DNA from: Umezawaea sp039922235
GTDB taxonomy: Bacteria > Actinomycetota > Actinomycetes > Mycobacteriales > Pseudonocardiaceae
Direction: 5' to 3'
Length of the DNA: 13,419 nt
Assembly (NCBI GenBank): GCA_039922235.1
Contig: JBDSAJ010000195.1
Span: forward strand, 1-13,419
In this document: one piece after another, positions 6,551 through 13,419 of the stretch
Layout of the letters: each line of letters starts with the position of its first letter
How positions within the stretch are numbered: position 1 is the stretch's first letter
Notes under the pieces: model-generated
What the model was told of the DNA's origin: nothing
The model's input: only the letters and a program-made list of their open reading frames with translations
The model's database searches: none
Translations under genes and position numbers: made by a program

Positions 6551-6587
6551 GTGTCGAGGGCGGAGCCGCCATGGCCCCGCCCGACAC
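6551..6587 (+). other. Imperfect long hairpin directly before the monooxygenase ribosome site
   Basis: GTGTC (6551-6555) pairs with GACAC (6583-6587), GGGCGG (6558-6563) with CCGCCC (6577-6582), and GCC (6565-6567) with GGC (6573-6575). There is a 2-base bulge and a single mismatch, giving about 14 base pairs. It ends one base before the GGAAGGA ribosome site at 6588-6594. It could be a terminator or attenuator that lowers expression of the two downstream genes, an RNA-stability element, or a post-transcriptional control site. Confidence 0.4.
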
Positions 6588-6601
6588 GGAAGGACAACAG
6601 C

Positions 6602-8032
6602 ATGAGTGATCTTGCGGAGCACGACGTCGTCATCGTCGGTGCCGGCCCGGTCGGGCTGCTCCTCGCGATCGAACTGGAGACGGCGGGGGTGAAGCCGCTC
6701 GTGCTGGAGCGGCTCGCGGAGCCCGACCGCGGGATCAAGGCCGCCGGGATCGGCACGGTGGGGGTCGAGGCGCTGGAACGGCGCGGGTTCGCGCGGACGC
6801 TCGACGAGGCAGAGGTGCTGATGCCGATGGCGAAGGCGGCACGTGCCGGAACCGGGCCGGTGAAGAGGCCGGGCGGCCACTTCTCCGCGTTGTTCGTGAT
6901 CGACCAGGACCTCCAACGCGACCCGGAGCGCCACAGCCGCATGGTGCCGCAGGAACCGCTCGAGGAGATCCTGACCGCACGAGCGGGCGAACTCGGGATC
7001 GAGATCCGTCGTAGCGTCGCGGTGGAGGGGTTCGAGCAGGACGACGACGGCGTGACCGTGCGGACGAGCACGGGTCCGTTGCGCGCCAAGTACCTGGTCG
7101 GCTGCGACGGCGGCCGGAGCCGCGTCCGCAAGGTCGCGGGCTTCGAGTTCCCCGGCACGGATCCGACCATCTCCGGCTACCAGGCCCTCGTCGAGCTCGA
7201 CGCGCCCGAGAAGCTCGCGATGGGGTGGCAGCGAACGCCGCACGGCCTCATCACGTCGATCCCCGGCCGCGTCTTCACCGCTGAGTTCGACGGCCCGCCG
7301 CCGGATCGGGACGTGCCGGTCACGCGAGCCGAGCTCGAAGCGTCGATCCAGCGCGTGAGCGGCACCGACGTCAAGGTCCTGTCGATGGCGATGGCGACGC
7401 GCTGGTCCGACAACGCGCGGCAGGCGACGACCTACCGCAAGGGCCGCGTCCTGCTCGCGGGCGACGCCGCGCACGTCCACTCCCCCTTCGGCGGCCAGGG
7501 CCTGAACCTCGGACTGGCCGACGCCGCGAACCTCGGCTGGAAGCTCGCCACGGCGGTGCGGGGTCGCGACCACCTCCTCGACTCCTACACCGCCGAGCGC
7601 CACCCCGTCGGTGCGCGCGTCCTGGAGAACACCCGTGCGCAGGTCGCGCTGATGCGCCCCGACCCGCTCACCAGCGCGCTGCGCACCATCGTGAGCGACC
7701 TGATCACGCTGCCCGAAGGCAATCGCCACATCGGCGAGATGCTCTCGGGTGTCGGCATCCGCCACGACCTCGGCGACGACGACCCGCTCGTCGGCACCCT
7801 CGTGAAGGACCAGCTCCTCACGCTCGCCGACGGCACCGAAGAACGGCTCTACGCGCTGGCGGAGCAGGGCGGTGGCCTGTTCGTCTCGCCTTCGGAGCGG
7901 TCGCTCCCGCCGAACGTGCACCACGCGCACACCAAGGAGGGCCCGTCGATGCTCATCCGTCCCGACGGCTGCGTCGCGTGGACCGAAGCGTCGTCCAAGT
8001 CGCTCGACGAGGCGCTCACCCGCTGGTTCTGA
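6602..8032 (+). CDS. Group A FAD-dependent aromatic monooxygenase
   Basis: This 476-residue flavoprotein shows all three diagnostic motifs of PHBH-type single-component hydroxylases. These are the dinucleotide fold HDVVIVGAGPVGLLLAIEL (residues 7-25, GxGxxG at 13-18), the DG motif YLVGCDGGRSRVRK (164-177) that contacts FAD and NADPH, and the GD motif RVLLAGDAAHVHSPFGGQG (282-300) that binds the ribityl chain. The C-terminal ~90 residues resemble the thioredoxin-like tail of phenol hydroxylase, rifampicin monooxygenase and polyketide hydroxylases. It should use NAD(P)H and O2 to hydroxylate a phenolic or polyketide-like compound in the cytoplasm. A drug-inactivating role like that of rifampicin monooxygenase is possible but cannot be decided here. 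The ATG at 6602 has GGAAGGA seven bases upstream. The esterase gene follows 28 bases after the stop, and the two are probably cotranscribed. Confidence 0.9.
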   Translation: MSDLAEHDVVIVGAGPVGLLLAIELETAGVKPLVLERLAEPDRGIKAAGIGTVGVEALERRGFARTLDEAEVLMPMAKAARAGTGPVKRPGGHFSALFVIDQDLQRDPERHSRMVPQEPLEEILTARAGELGIEIRRSVAVEGFEQDDDGVTVRTSTGPLRAKYLVGCDGGRSRVRKVAGFEFPGTDPTISGYQALVELDAPEKLAMGWQRTPHGLITSIPGRVFTAEFDGPPPDRDVPVTRAELEASIQRVSGTDVKVLSMAMATRWSDNARQATTYRKGRVLLAGDAAHVHSPFGGQGLNLGLADAANLGWKLATAVRGRDHLLDSYTAERHPVGARVLENTRAQVALMRPDPLTSALRTIVSDLITLPEGNRHIGEMLSGVGIRHDLGDDDPLVGTLVKDQLLTLADGTEERLYALAEQGGGLFVSPSERSLPPNVHHAHTKEGPSMLIRPDGCVAWTEASSKSLDEALTRWF

Positions 8033-8060
8033 ACGAAAACCTCCGACCTTGGGAATTGGC

Positions 8061-9305
8061 ATGAGCGAACTCAGCGACAGCACGACGACCAGCCCCGCGA
8101 GTCGGGGGACCTGGATCGCCACCTGGGGCACGGCGCAGCAGCTGGCGCGACCGGCCGAGTCCTCCGGTGGAGGGCCGCAAATGCCGGACGAGGCGGACGA
8201 ACCGCCTGGCGCGCCGACGAAAATCGGCGCGCAGACCGTGCGCATGGTGGCGCGTGCCACCGCGGGCGGCACGGCCGTGCGCGTCGCGCTGTCGAACTCC
8301 TTCGGTCACGCGCCGGTGCGCATCGACGCCGCGTGGCTCGCGCGGCATGAGCGCGATGGGGCGATCCACACGGGCAGTGCGCGCGCACTGACCTTCGGCG
8401 GGCGCACCGCGGTGGTGTTGCCGACGGGCGCGCACATCTACAGCGATCCGGTCGAGTACGACGTGCCCGCGCAGACCGACCTGGCCGTCTCGCTGCACAT
8501 CCCTGACGAGGACGTCATCCCCACGACGCACGAGGTCGGGCTGCGCACGGCGTGGCTCGCGCCCGGCGACCAGACCGCCGAGCGGGACCTGCGCGACGCC
8601 ACCGCGTTCCAGTCGTACCTGTGGCTCGCCGGTATCGACGTGCTGGCGCGCCCGACGTCGGCCACCATCGTCGCCATCGGCGATTCCGTCGTCGACGGCA
8701 TGGAGACCACGCCCGACGCGGACGCGCCGTGGCCGTCGGTGCTGGCGCGCAGGCTGGCCGCGCGGGAGGACCTGCCACCGCGCGCGGTGATCAACATGGG
8801 TATCGCGGGCAACCGCGTCCTGCGCGAGTCCGACGGCATGGGCGCCAGTGCGCTGGCGCGCTTCGACCGCGACGTGCTGGCCCGCCCCGGCGTGCGCTGG
8901 GTGGTGCTGTCGGAGGGGCTCAACGACCTGTTCTTCGGCGCCATGCCGGGCATGCCGGGGAGCGAGCGGGCGACGGCGGAGGACATCATCGTCGGCTACC
9001 GCATGCTGATCGACCGGGCGCACCTGCACGGTTTGCGGATCATCGGCTGCACGCTGCTCCCCATCGGGGGCACGTTCCTCTTCACCAAGGACCTCGATCG
9101 CGCGCACCAGGACGTGAACCGCTGGATCCGCAACAGCGGCGAGTTCGACGCGGTGGTCGACCTGGAGGCGGCCACCCGCGACCCGGACCCAGCCGGACCG
9201 GCGAAGATGCGCGCCGAGTTCTTCTCCGCTGACGGCGTCCACCCGAACGACGCGGGCCAGCAGGCGATCGCCGAGGCGTTCGACCTGGACCTGTTCCGGG
9301 ACTAG
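8061..9305 (+). CDS. SGNH/GDSL-family hydrolase (esterase)
   Basis: The 414-residue protein has the complete catalytic set of the SGNH superfamily in order: block I IVAIGDSVVDG with nucleophile Ser209, block II NMGIAGN (Gly248), block III SEGLNDL (Asn288) and block V SADGVHPND with Asp391 and His394. The ~190 residues before block I form the beta-rich N-terminal part seen in the actinobacterial GDSL lipase/esterase subfamily (ATWGTAQ near residue 20, then RVALSNSFG and PTGAHIYSDPVEY). Relatives with this layout are usually secreted, yet no signal peptide is present; the N-terminus is polar and Ser/Thr-rich, pointing to a cytoplasmic enzyme. The ATG at 8061 has only a weak TTGGGAA-like site before it, but the 28-base gap from the monooxygenase gene suggests coupling. 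Likely activity is deacylation of an acetylated sugar or natural product. Its stop lies three bases from that of the convergent AfsR-like gene. Confidence 0.9.
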   Translation: MSELSDSTTTSPASRGTWIATWGTAQQLARPAESSGGGPQMPDEADEPPGAPTKIGAQTVRMVARATAGGTAVRVALSNSFGHAPVRIDAAWLARHERDGAIHTGSARALTFGGRTAVVLPTGAHIYSDPVEYDVPAQTDLAVSLHIPDEDVIPTTHEVGLRTAWLAPGDQTAERDLRDATAFQSYLWLAGIDVLARPTSATIVAIGDSVVDGMETTPDADAPWPSVLARRLAAREDLPPRAVINMGIAGNRVLRESDGMGASALARFDRDVLARPGVRWVVLSEGLNDLFFGAMPGMPGSERATAEDIIVGYRMLIDRAHLHGLRIIGCTLLPIGGTFLFTKDLDRAHQDVNRWIRNSGEFDAVVDLEAATRDPDPAGPAKMRAEFFSADGVHPNDAGQQAIAEAFDLDLFRD

Positions 9306-9308
9306 GAC

Positions 9309-12300
9309 CTACGTCCGGACCGGTCCGTCCAACTCCAGGCGCGCCGGATCGACCTGGCGCGAGGCCGTCTTCCCGTCCAGCTGCCAGCCGTACTGGTACG
9401 CCGCGGCGAAGACGTCCTCGCCCAGCGCCGCACGGCCGTTGACGGCCAACTCCTGGATCCGCGGGTCGCTGAGGTCGTGGGTGCCGCGCAACCGGGCCGC
9501 CGCGCCGAGCAACAGGGCCACGTCCCTGTGCCTCCCCCGCAGCCCGGCCAGCTCGGCCCCGTTCACCGCGACCAGCGCCATGATCGGCAGGTCCCGGCTC
9601 CGCAAGGCCGCCCGGTACGCTCGGGCCAGCGCCGCCTCGGCGCCCTCGACGTCGCCCTGCCGCACGCACAGCGAGGCCCGCACCGAACTGACGATCGCCG
9701 GGCTGTGGTCACCGCCGATCGAGGACTCGCCGGTCAGCTGCGCCTCGGCCACCTCGATGCGGGCCCGCGCGCGGTCCAGGTCGCCGAGCCGCAACCACGT
9801 GCCGGCTTCGAGAGCTGTGACGATGACGACCAGCTCCGGCGACGCCGATCGCTCGACCCGCTCGCGGACGACGTCGAGCATCGCCATCGCCAGGGCGTCC
9901 TCTCCGCGGCACACGTGGAGTTCGATCCAGCGCACGTCGAGGAAGATCTCGTCGGCCAGGTCCAGCGAGCCGAACTCCCGCGCCAGCGCTTTGGCGTCGC
10001 GCAGGTCCGCCAACGCCCCGTCGAGGTCCCCGTCGTACTGGCGCAGCATCGCGCGCGTCGGCAGCACGGAGGCCACACCCCAGCGGTCGCCGGTCCGGCC
10101 GAAGGCGTCCAGCGCGGCGGCCACGTCGACGCGCACCTGGTCGAGGTCACCCTCGTTCTCGGCGAACGAGGCCCGGAACATGTGGGCCAGCCCGGACAGC
10201 CAGACGTCGGGGCCGTCGGCGAAACGGTCGACCAGTGCGAGCGACGCCTCGTGCTCCCGCAGGAAGTGCAGGGTGATCGCGGCCAGTACGCCAGTGATCC
10301 CTGGCAACGACGGATGGGCGAGCAGGCGATCGGCCAAGGCCCGCAGCGCGGGCTCGTTCTCGTCCAGGCCCTCGGTGGTCAGCGGTGAGCGGGCGTTGAT
10401 TCGGTTGAGCAGGAGCATCGCCTCGGCGGAATCGCGGTCCAAAGTGGACCCCGCGGCGGGGAGCGCCAACGCCTCCCCCTGCCAGTACGCCGCGTCGGCA
10501 TGCCTGCCGAGCATCTGCCAGTACCAGGAGAGGCCGCTGGCGAGCGCGACCGCCCCGATGGCGTCGCCGGTGTCGCACAGGTGGCGCAGGGCGGCGAGCA
10601 CGTTGTCGTACTCGGTGCGGATCACGCGCAGCGCGGCGAGCTGACCGGGGCCGCGCAGCAGCGGCTCCTCGCGGGCGACCAGGTTGGCCAGGTAGCGGGC
10701 GGCGAGATCCCGGACGGCGTCGAGCGCACCCTGCTCGGCGAGCCGCTCGATCCCGTACTCGCGCAGGGTTTCGAGCATCCGGTAGCGGCCCGCGTCTGGC
10801 GCCAGGCGCAGCAGCGACTTGTCGATCAGAGCGGCGAGCAGCTCGGGGACCTCACCGGGGAGCACCGCGGTGCCCGCGCAGACCGCGGCGGCCGACTCCA
10901 GCGTGACGCCTCCTGGCAGGACCGAGACGCGCTCGGCCACCGTCCGCTCGTCCTCGCCGAGCAGGTCCCAGCTCCAGGCGATGACCGCGCGCAACGTGCG
11001 GTGCCGCGGCGGAGCGGCCCGGCTGCCCGTGGTGAGCAGCCGGAACCGGTCGGACAGCCCGGCGGCGAGTTCGACCAACGACAAAGTTCGCAGCCGGGCC
11101 GCCGCCAGTTCCAGCGCCAGCGGCAAACCGTCCAGGCCGCGCACCAGCCGGACCACGTCCGCGCACGTCCGCTCGTCGACGTCGAAACCGGGGCGCACCG
11201 CGGCGGCCCGTTCGGTGAACAGGCGCACCGATGCGCTGCGGCGGACGTCCGCGAGGCCCTCGTCGAGGCCCGGCAGCACCAGCGGGCCGAGCGGGACCAG
11301 CGCCTCACCGTCGATCGCGAGCGGCTCGCGGCTGGTCGCCAGCACCCGCAGCCCCGCACAGCGCGGCAACAACGCCGCGATCAGGTGCGCGACGGCGTCA
11401 ACCAGGTGCTCGCAGTTGTCCACCACGAGCAGGCTCTCCCGACCGGTGAGCCGGTCGACGAGCAAGTCCAGCTCACTGCCCCCAGGGCGCATCCGGCCAG
11501 GCGCCTCGAAGAGCGCGGTGTCGCGCTGCCCGATCGCGGCCAGCACCGCCGCGCCCGCCTTGGTCGGCTCGGTGACCGCGGCCAGGTCGACCAGCCAGGT
11601 GCCGTCGCGGTACTCGTGGCGGCGGCCCGCCTCGACCGCGAGCCGGGTCTTGCCGACCCCGCCCGGCCCGACCACCGTGACGAGGCGCCCGCTGCCGAGC
11701 AGCGCGTCGATCCGGGCGAGGTCGTCGTCACGCCCGATGAAGCTGGTCAGGGCGGCGGGCAGGGTGCACACGAGCGCCTCGCGCCGTGCCTCGGGAGCAG
11801 GTGACTGCAGCAGGCGCAGGTGGCGCTCGCGCAGGGCAGTGCCGGGGTCGACGCCGAGCCGGTCGGCGAGGGTCTCGCGCACCCGCTCGTACAGGTCGAG
11901 CGCGTCGGCCTGACGGCCCTGCGCGGCCAGCGCGTCCATCTGCAGCGCGGCCACCCGCTCGTCCGCCGGGTGCTCGGCGAGCAGGGCGCTCAGCCGGGTG
12001 ACGGCGTCGTCGGCACGGCCCAGCGCCAGCTCCGCCTCGGCCAGGTTCGCGCTCGCCTCGACCGCGGTGCTGGCCAGCCGCGTCGCGACCGCCGGGGCGA
12101 CCGCGGCGATCACCGACGGTTCGCCGCACAGCGCCACCGCCTCACCCAGCAACTCGGCCGCCGCACGGGGATCGCCTGCCTGGAGCCGGTCCCGACCGAG
12201 CGCGGCCAGCCGCTCGAACCGCAGCGCGTCGACGTCGTCCTCCGTGACGCCGAGCCGGTAGCCGCCCTCGGACTGGGTGACCGCGCCGGCCGCGCCGAGC

Positions 12301-12539
12301 ACCCGGCGCAGCCGGGAAACCAGCGACTGCAACGCGTTCACCGGGTCGGTCGGGAGTTCCAGCGGCCACAGCGCATCGACCAGGACGCCCGGTCCGACCG
12401 GCCTGCCGCCTGCCAGTGCCAACCGCGCGACCAGGCCCCGGAGCCGGACTCCGGGAACGGTCACCACGGCATTGCCGCGGCGCACCTCCAGGGTGCCGAG
12501 CAGCGTCACCCGCAGGCGCGTCTCCTCGTTCCCGTGCAC
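9309..12539 (-). CDS. AfsR-type SARP regulator: winged helix, BTAD, NB-ARC and TPR-like domains
   Basis: This is a large 1076-residue regulator. Residues ~7-97 form the OmpR-like winged helix (LRVTLLGTLEVRRG ... QSLVSRLRRVLG ... YRLGV), and ~102-245 form the bacterial transcriptional activator domain (DALRFERL, AAELLGEAVAL, QADALDLYERVRETLADRLGVDPG). The P-loop ATPase follows: Walker A GPGGVGKT (291-298), Walker B LLVVDN (370-375), ATSREPL (401-407) and the GLPLALELAA segment (471-480). From ~630 to the end come Ala/Leu-rich helical repeats of TPR type. SARPs activate secondary metabolism genes by binding direct heptamer repeats near -35 boxes; the ATPase and TPR parts gate this. The GTG at 12539 is chosen because GGGAGGA lies seven bases upstream. 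It follows the short tetR gene after 47 bases in the same operon. Its target is not evident, since no biosynthetic cluster lies in the window. It carries no C-terminal LuxR domain. Confidence 0.92.
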   Translation of the reverse strand: MHGNEETRLRVTLLGTLEVRRGNAVVTVPGVRLRGLVARLALAGGRPVGPGVLVDALWPLELPTDPVNALQSLVSRLRRVLGAAGAVTQSEGGYRLGVTEDDVDALRFERLAALGRDRLQAGDPRAAAELLGEAVALCGEPSVIAAVAPAVATRLASTAVEASANLAEAELALGRADDAVTRLSALLAEHPADERVAALQMDALAAQGRQADALDLYERVRETLADRLGVDPGTALRERHLRLLQSPAPEARREALVCTLPAALTSFIGRDDDLARIDALLGSGRLVTVVGPGGVGKTRLAVEAGRRHEYRDGTWLVDLAAVTEPTKAGAAVLAAIGQRDTALFEAPGRMRPGGSELDLLVDRLTGRESLLVVDNCEHLVDAVAHLIAALLPRCAGLRVLATSREPLAIDGEALVPLGPLVLPGLDEGLADVRRSASVRLFTERAAAVRPGFDVDERTCADVVRLVRGLDGLPLALELAAARLRTLSLVELAAGLSDRFRLLTTGSRAAPPRHRTLRAVIAWSWDLLGEDERTVAERVSVLPGGVTLESAAAVCAGTAVLPGEVPELLAALIDKSLLRLAPDAGRYRMLETLREYGIERLAEQGALDAVRDLAARYLANLVAREEPLLRGPGQLAALRVIRTEYDNVLAALRHLCDTGDAIGAVALASGLSWYWQMLGRHADAAYWQGEALALPAAGSTLDRDSAEAMLLLNRINARSPLTTEGLDENEPALRALADRLLAHPSLPGITGVLAAITLHFLREHEASLALVDRFADGPDVWLSGLAHMFRASFAENEGDLDQVRVDVAAALDAFGRTGDRWGVASVLPTRAMLRQYDGDLDGALADLRDAKALAREFGSLDLADEIFLDVRWIELHVCRGEDALAMAMLDVVRERVERSASPELVVIVTALEAGTWLRLGDLDRARARIEVAEAQLTGESSIGGDHSPAIVSSVRASLCVRQGDVEGAEAALARAYRAALRSRDLPIMALVAVNGAELAGLRGRHRDVALLLGAAARLRGTHDLSDPRIQELAVNGRAALGEDVFAAAYQYGWQLDGKTASRQVDPARLELDGPVRT

Positions 12540-12546
12540 CGCCAGA

Positions 12547-12553
12547 TCCTCCC
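12547..12553 (-). promoter_or_regulatory. Ribosome binding site of the AfsR-like gene
   Basis: On the minus strand this reads GGGAGGA, seven bases before the GTG at 12539. It is a near-consensus site and excludes the in-frame start 28 codons further upstream, which would overlap the end of the preceding tetR gene. Confidence 0.75.
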
Positions 12554-12586
12554 GCGTACAGCCCGCCCTCCGCTCACGCCACGCGG

Positions 12587-13084
12587 TCAGGGATCGGCGA
12601 ACGCCGCCAGCCCGGTTCGCCAAGCGCTGTCGAGATCCGCGTCGGGCGGGAAACGACCGTCGAGTTCGAGGATGACCATGCCGTGCGCGAACGCCCAGAC
12701 CGCGCGCGCCCGGTCCACCTCGCTGCCGACAGCGCGCACCAGCGGCAGCGCGGTCGCGTCCTCGACTCCGGGCGGCAGCAGGTGACGAGGGAGCGGCCCG
12801 GAGTTCATCAGCCGGTAGAGGTGGGGATGCGCGAGCGCGTAGGCGCGGTAGGTCTCCGCGAGCGCGACCAGGGAGTCGGCTCGCTCCAGCGCGCTCGCCA
12901 GTTCCCGCATGGCGAGCGTGATCACCTGCGCTTCGACCGCGGCCTTGTCCGGGAAGTGCTTGTAGAGGGATGGAGCGCGAATGCCCAGCCGTTCGCCGAG
13001 CGCTCGCATGGTCAGAGCCGTGGAGCCGCCTTCGTCGATCAGCACGCGGGCAGCGTCGACGATCTGCCCGGTCCGCTCAGACAC
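12587..13084 (-). CDS. Short TetR/AcrR-family regulator with WHG-type C-terminal domain
   Basis: The 165-residue protein is shorter than the usual ~190-210 of the family. The DNA-binding part is complete: IVDAARVLIDEGGSTALTMRALGERLG (residues 8-34), then the recognition region IRAPSLYKHFPDKAAVEAQVI (35-55) with the classic YKHF signature. The C-terminal part (HPHLYRLMNSGPLP at 86-99, ARAVWAFAHGMVILELDGRF at 126-145) matches the WHG-type sensor domain of TetR_C proteins. It starts at GTG 13084 with GGGAG five bases upstream (minus strand, 13090-13094), and the start overlaps the end of the DUF4260 gene by eight bases, indicating translational coupling. It is followed by the AfsR-like gene after 47 bases. 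It probably regulates its own operon from an operator beyond the right edge; the ligand is unknown. Confidence 0.88.
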   Translation of the reverse strand: MSERTGQIVDAARVLIDEGGSTALTMRALGERLGIRAPSLYKHFPDKAAVEAQVITLAMRELASALERADSLVALAETYRAYALAHPHLYRLMNSGPLPRHLLPPGVEDATALPLVRAVGSEVDRARAVWAFAHGMVILELDGRFPPDADLDSAWRTGLAAFADP

Positions 13085-13419
13085 GCCGGCTCCCGTCGCG
13101 CCCACGCAGGCCGTAGCCGAAGGCCCGATCCAACGCGATGTGCGCCAGCCAGCCGAGTCCCGCCGTGAACAGTGGGACCCAGTCCCCCAGCCAGCCGACG
13201 CTGTAGACGACCAGGACGGCCAGCGGGATCCACGGTCGGTGCACGATGTTGTAGTAGGGCACGGCCTTCGGTGCCAGCTTGCCGTCACCGGCCCTGCCGG
13301 CGCCGATGACCATCGTCAGGTCGGGCGCGATCAGGAACAGGAGTGCGCCGACCAGTGCCGAGCCGCCGTGGTTGATCACTTCGAGCACGGTGAAAGCCAG
13401 CAGGAACGCCGCCAGAGCG
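13077..13419 (-). CDS. DUF4260 family membrane protein (N-terminus beyond window)
   Basis: The visible ~113 residues match the DUF4260 family of small integral membrane proteins, with the signatures LLFLIAPDLTMVIG, YYNIVHRPWIPLAVLVV and GWLAHIALDRAFGYGLR in the usual order. Three or four hydrophobic segments are visible. An in-frame GTG at 13388 could serve as a start, but the frame remains open and hydrophobic upstream (ALAAFLLAFTVLEV) to the edge. This fits the first membrane helix of the family, so the true start is probably outside the window. The function of DUF4260 proteins is unknown. The stop overlaps the start of the short tetR gene by eight bases, which makes it the first visible gene of a DUF4260-tetR-afsR-like operon. 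Confidence 0.85.
   Translation of the reverse strand, partial: ALAAFLLAFTVLEVINHGGSALVGALLFLIAPDLTMVIGAGRAGDGKLAPKAVPYYNIVHRPWIPLAVLVVYSVGWLGDWVPLFTAGLGWLAHIALDRAFGYGLRGRDGSRRV

Noticed and set aside
4881..6587. Minus-strand open frame of about 570 codons over the reductase gene and tetR
   Set aside because: It lies opposite and out of frame with two genes that have clear family signatures.
6479..8272. Minus-strand open frame of about 600 codons over the monooxygenase gene
   Set aside because: It is the antisense shadow of a gene with intact flavin motifs; it is His/Arg/Val-rich with no recognisable domain.
8016..9242. Minus-strand open frame of about 400 codons over the esterase gene
   Set aside because: It is the antisense shadow of a gene with all SGNH catalytic blocks in the other strand.
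9477..11913. Several plus-strand open frames over the AfsR-like gene
   Set aside because: They overlap a well-supported minus-strand gene and have repetitive Gln/Arg/Ser/Pro composition without domains.
1..13419. CRISPR array, tRNA, rRNA, integron or intact insertion sequence
   Set aside because: No regularly spaced repeats, cloverleaf with CCA-type acceptor, attC-like site or transposase catalytic motif was seen on reading both strands; a short structured RNA could still be missed without a covariance search.

Overview
The window is high-GC DNA with strongly GC-biased third codon positions, frequent GTG starts and the regulator families (AfsR/SARP-type, TetR, LacI) typical of filamentous actinomycetes. 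The mix looks most like a Pseudonocardiaceae-type genome (Saccharothrix, Lentzea, Actinosynnema and relatives); this is an impression from gene content, not a proven assignment. No tRNA, rRNA, CRISPR array or intact mobile element is visible.

Left part (1-4884). The first ~200 bases carry three closely spaced small hairpins and no recognisable gene. They abut a LacI-family ligand-binding domain (218-880) that has lost its DNA-binding half, so this looks like an old rearrangement or insertion boundary. A strong bidirectional terminator (956-1001) separates it from a leftward gene for a secreted SMP-30-like beta-propeller (1009-1980). Upstream of that lies a leftward 561-residue protein of unknown function with helical-repeat character and two Cys-rich motifs (2153-3838). 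Divergent from it is a rightward five-helix membrane protein of unknown function (4060-4884), whose ribosome binding site sits in a pair of mutually exclusive hairpins.

Middle part (4913-9305). A leftward TetR-family repressor is divergent from a rightward gene set: a ketopantoate-reductase-like oxidoreductase (5604-6473), a group A FAD aromatic monooxygenase (6602-8032) and an SGNH/GDSL esterase (8061-9305). A perfect 15-bp palindrome with extended flanking half-sites fills the 61-bp divergent promoter region, the expected place for an autoregulatory TetR operator. The simplest reading is a small-molecule modification or detoxification cassette (reduction, hydroxylation, ester cleavage) induced by its substrate; the substrate cannot be read from sequence.

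Right part (9309-13419). A leftward operon holds a DUF4260 membrane protein (cut by the window edge), a short TetR-family regulator overlapping it by 8 bases, and a large SARP-BTAD/NB-ARC/TPR regulator of the AfsR type. The large regulator converges tail-to-tail with the esterase gene, only 3 bases separating the stop codons.

I find no clear new multi-gene system. The points most worth a second look are the truncated LacI gene with the adjoining structured segment, the possible RNA switch before the 4060 gene, the atypical active site of the reductase in the TetR-controlled cassette, and the two proteins of unknown function.
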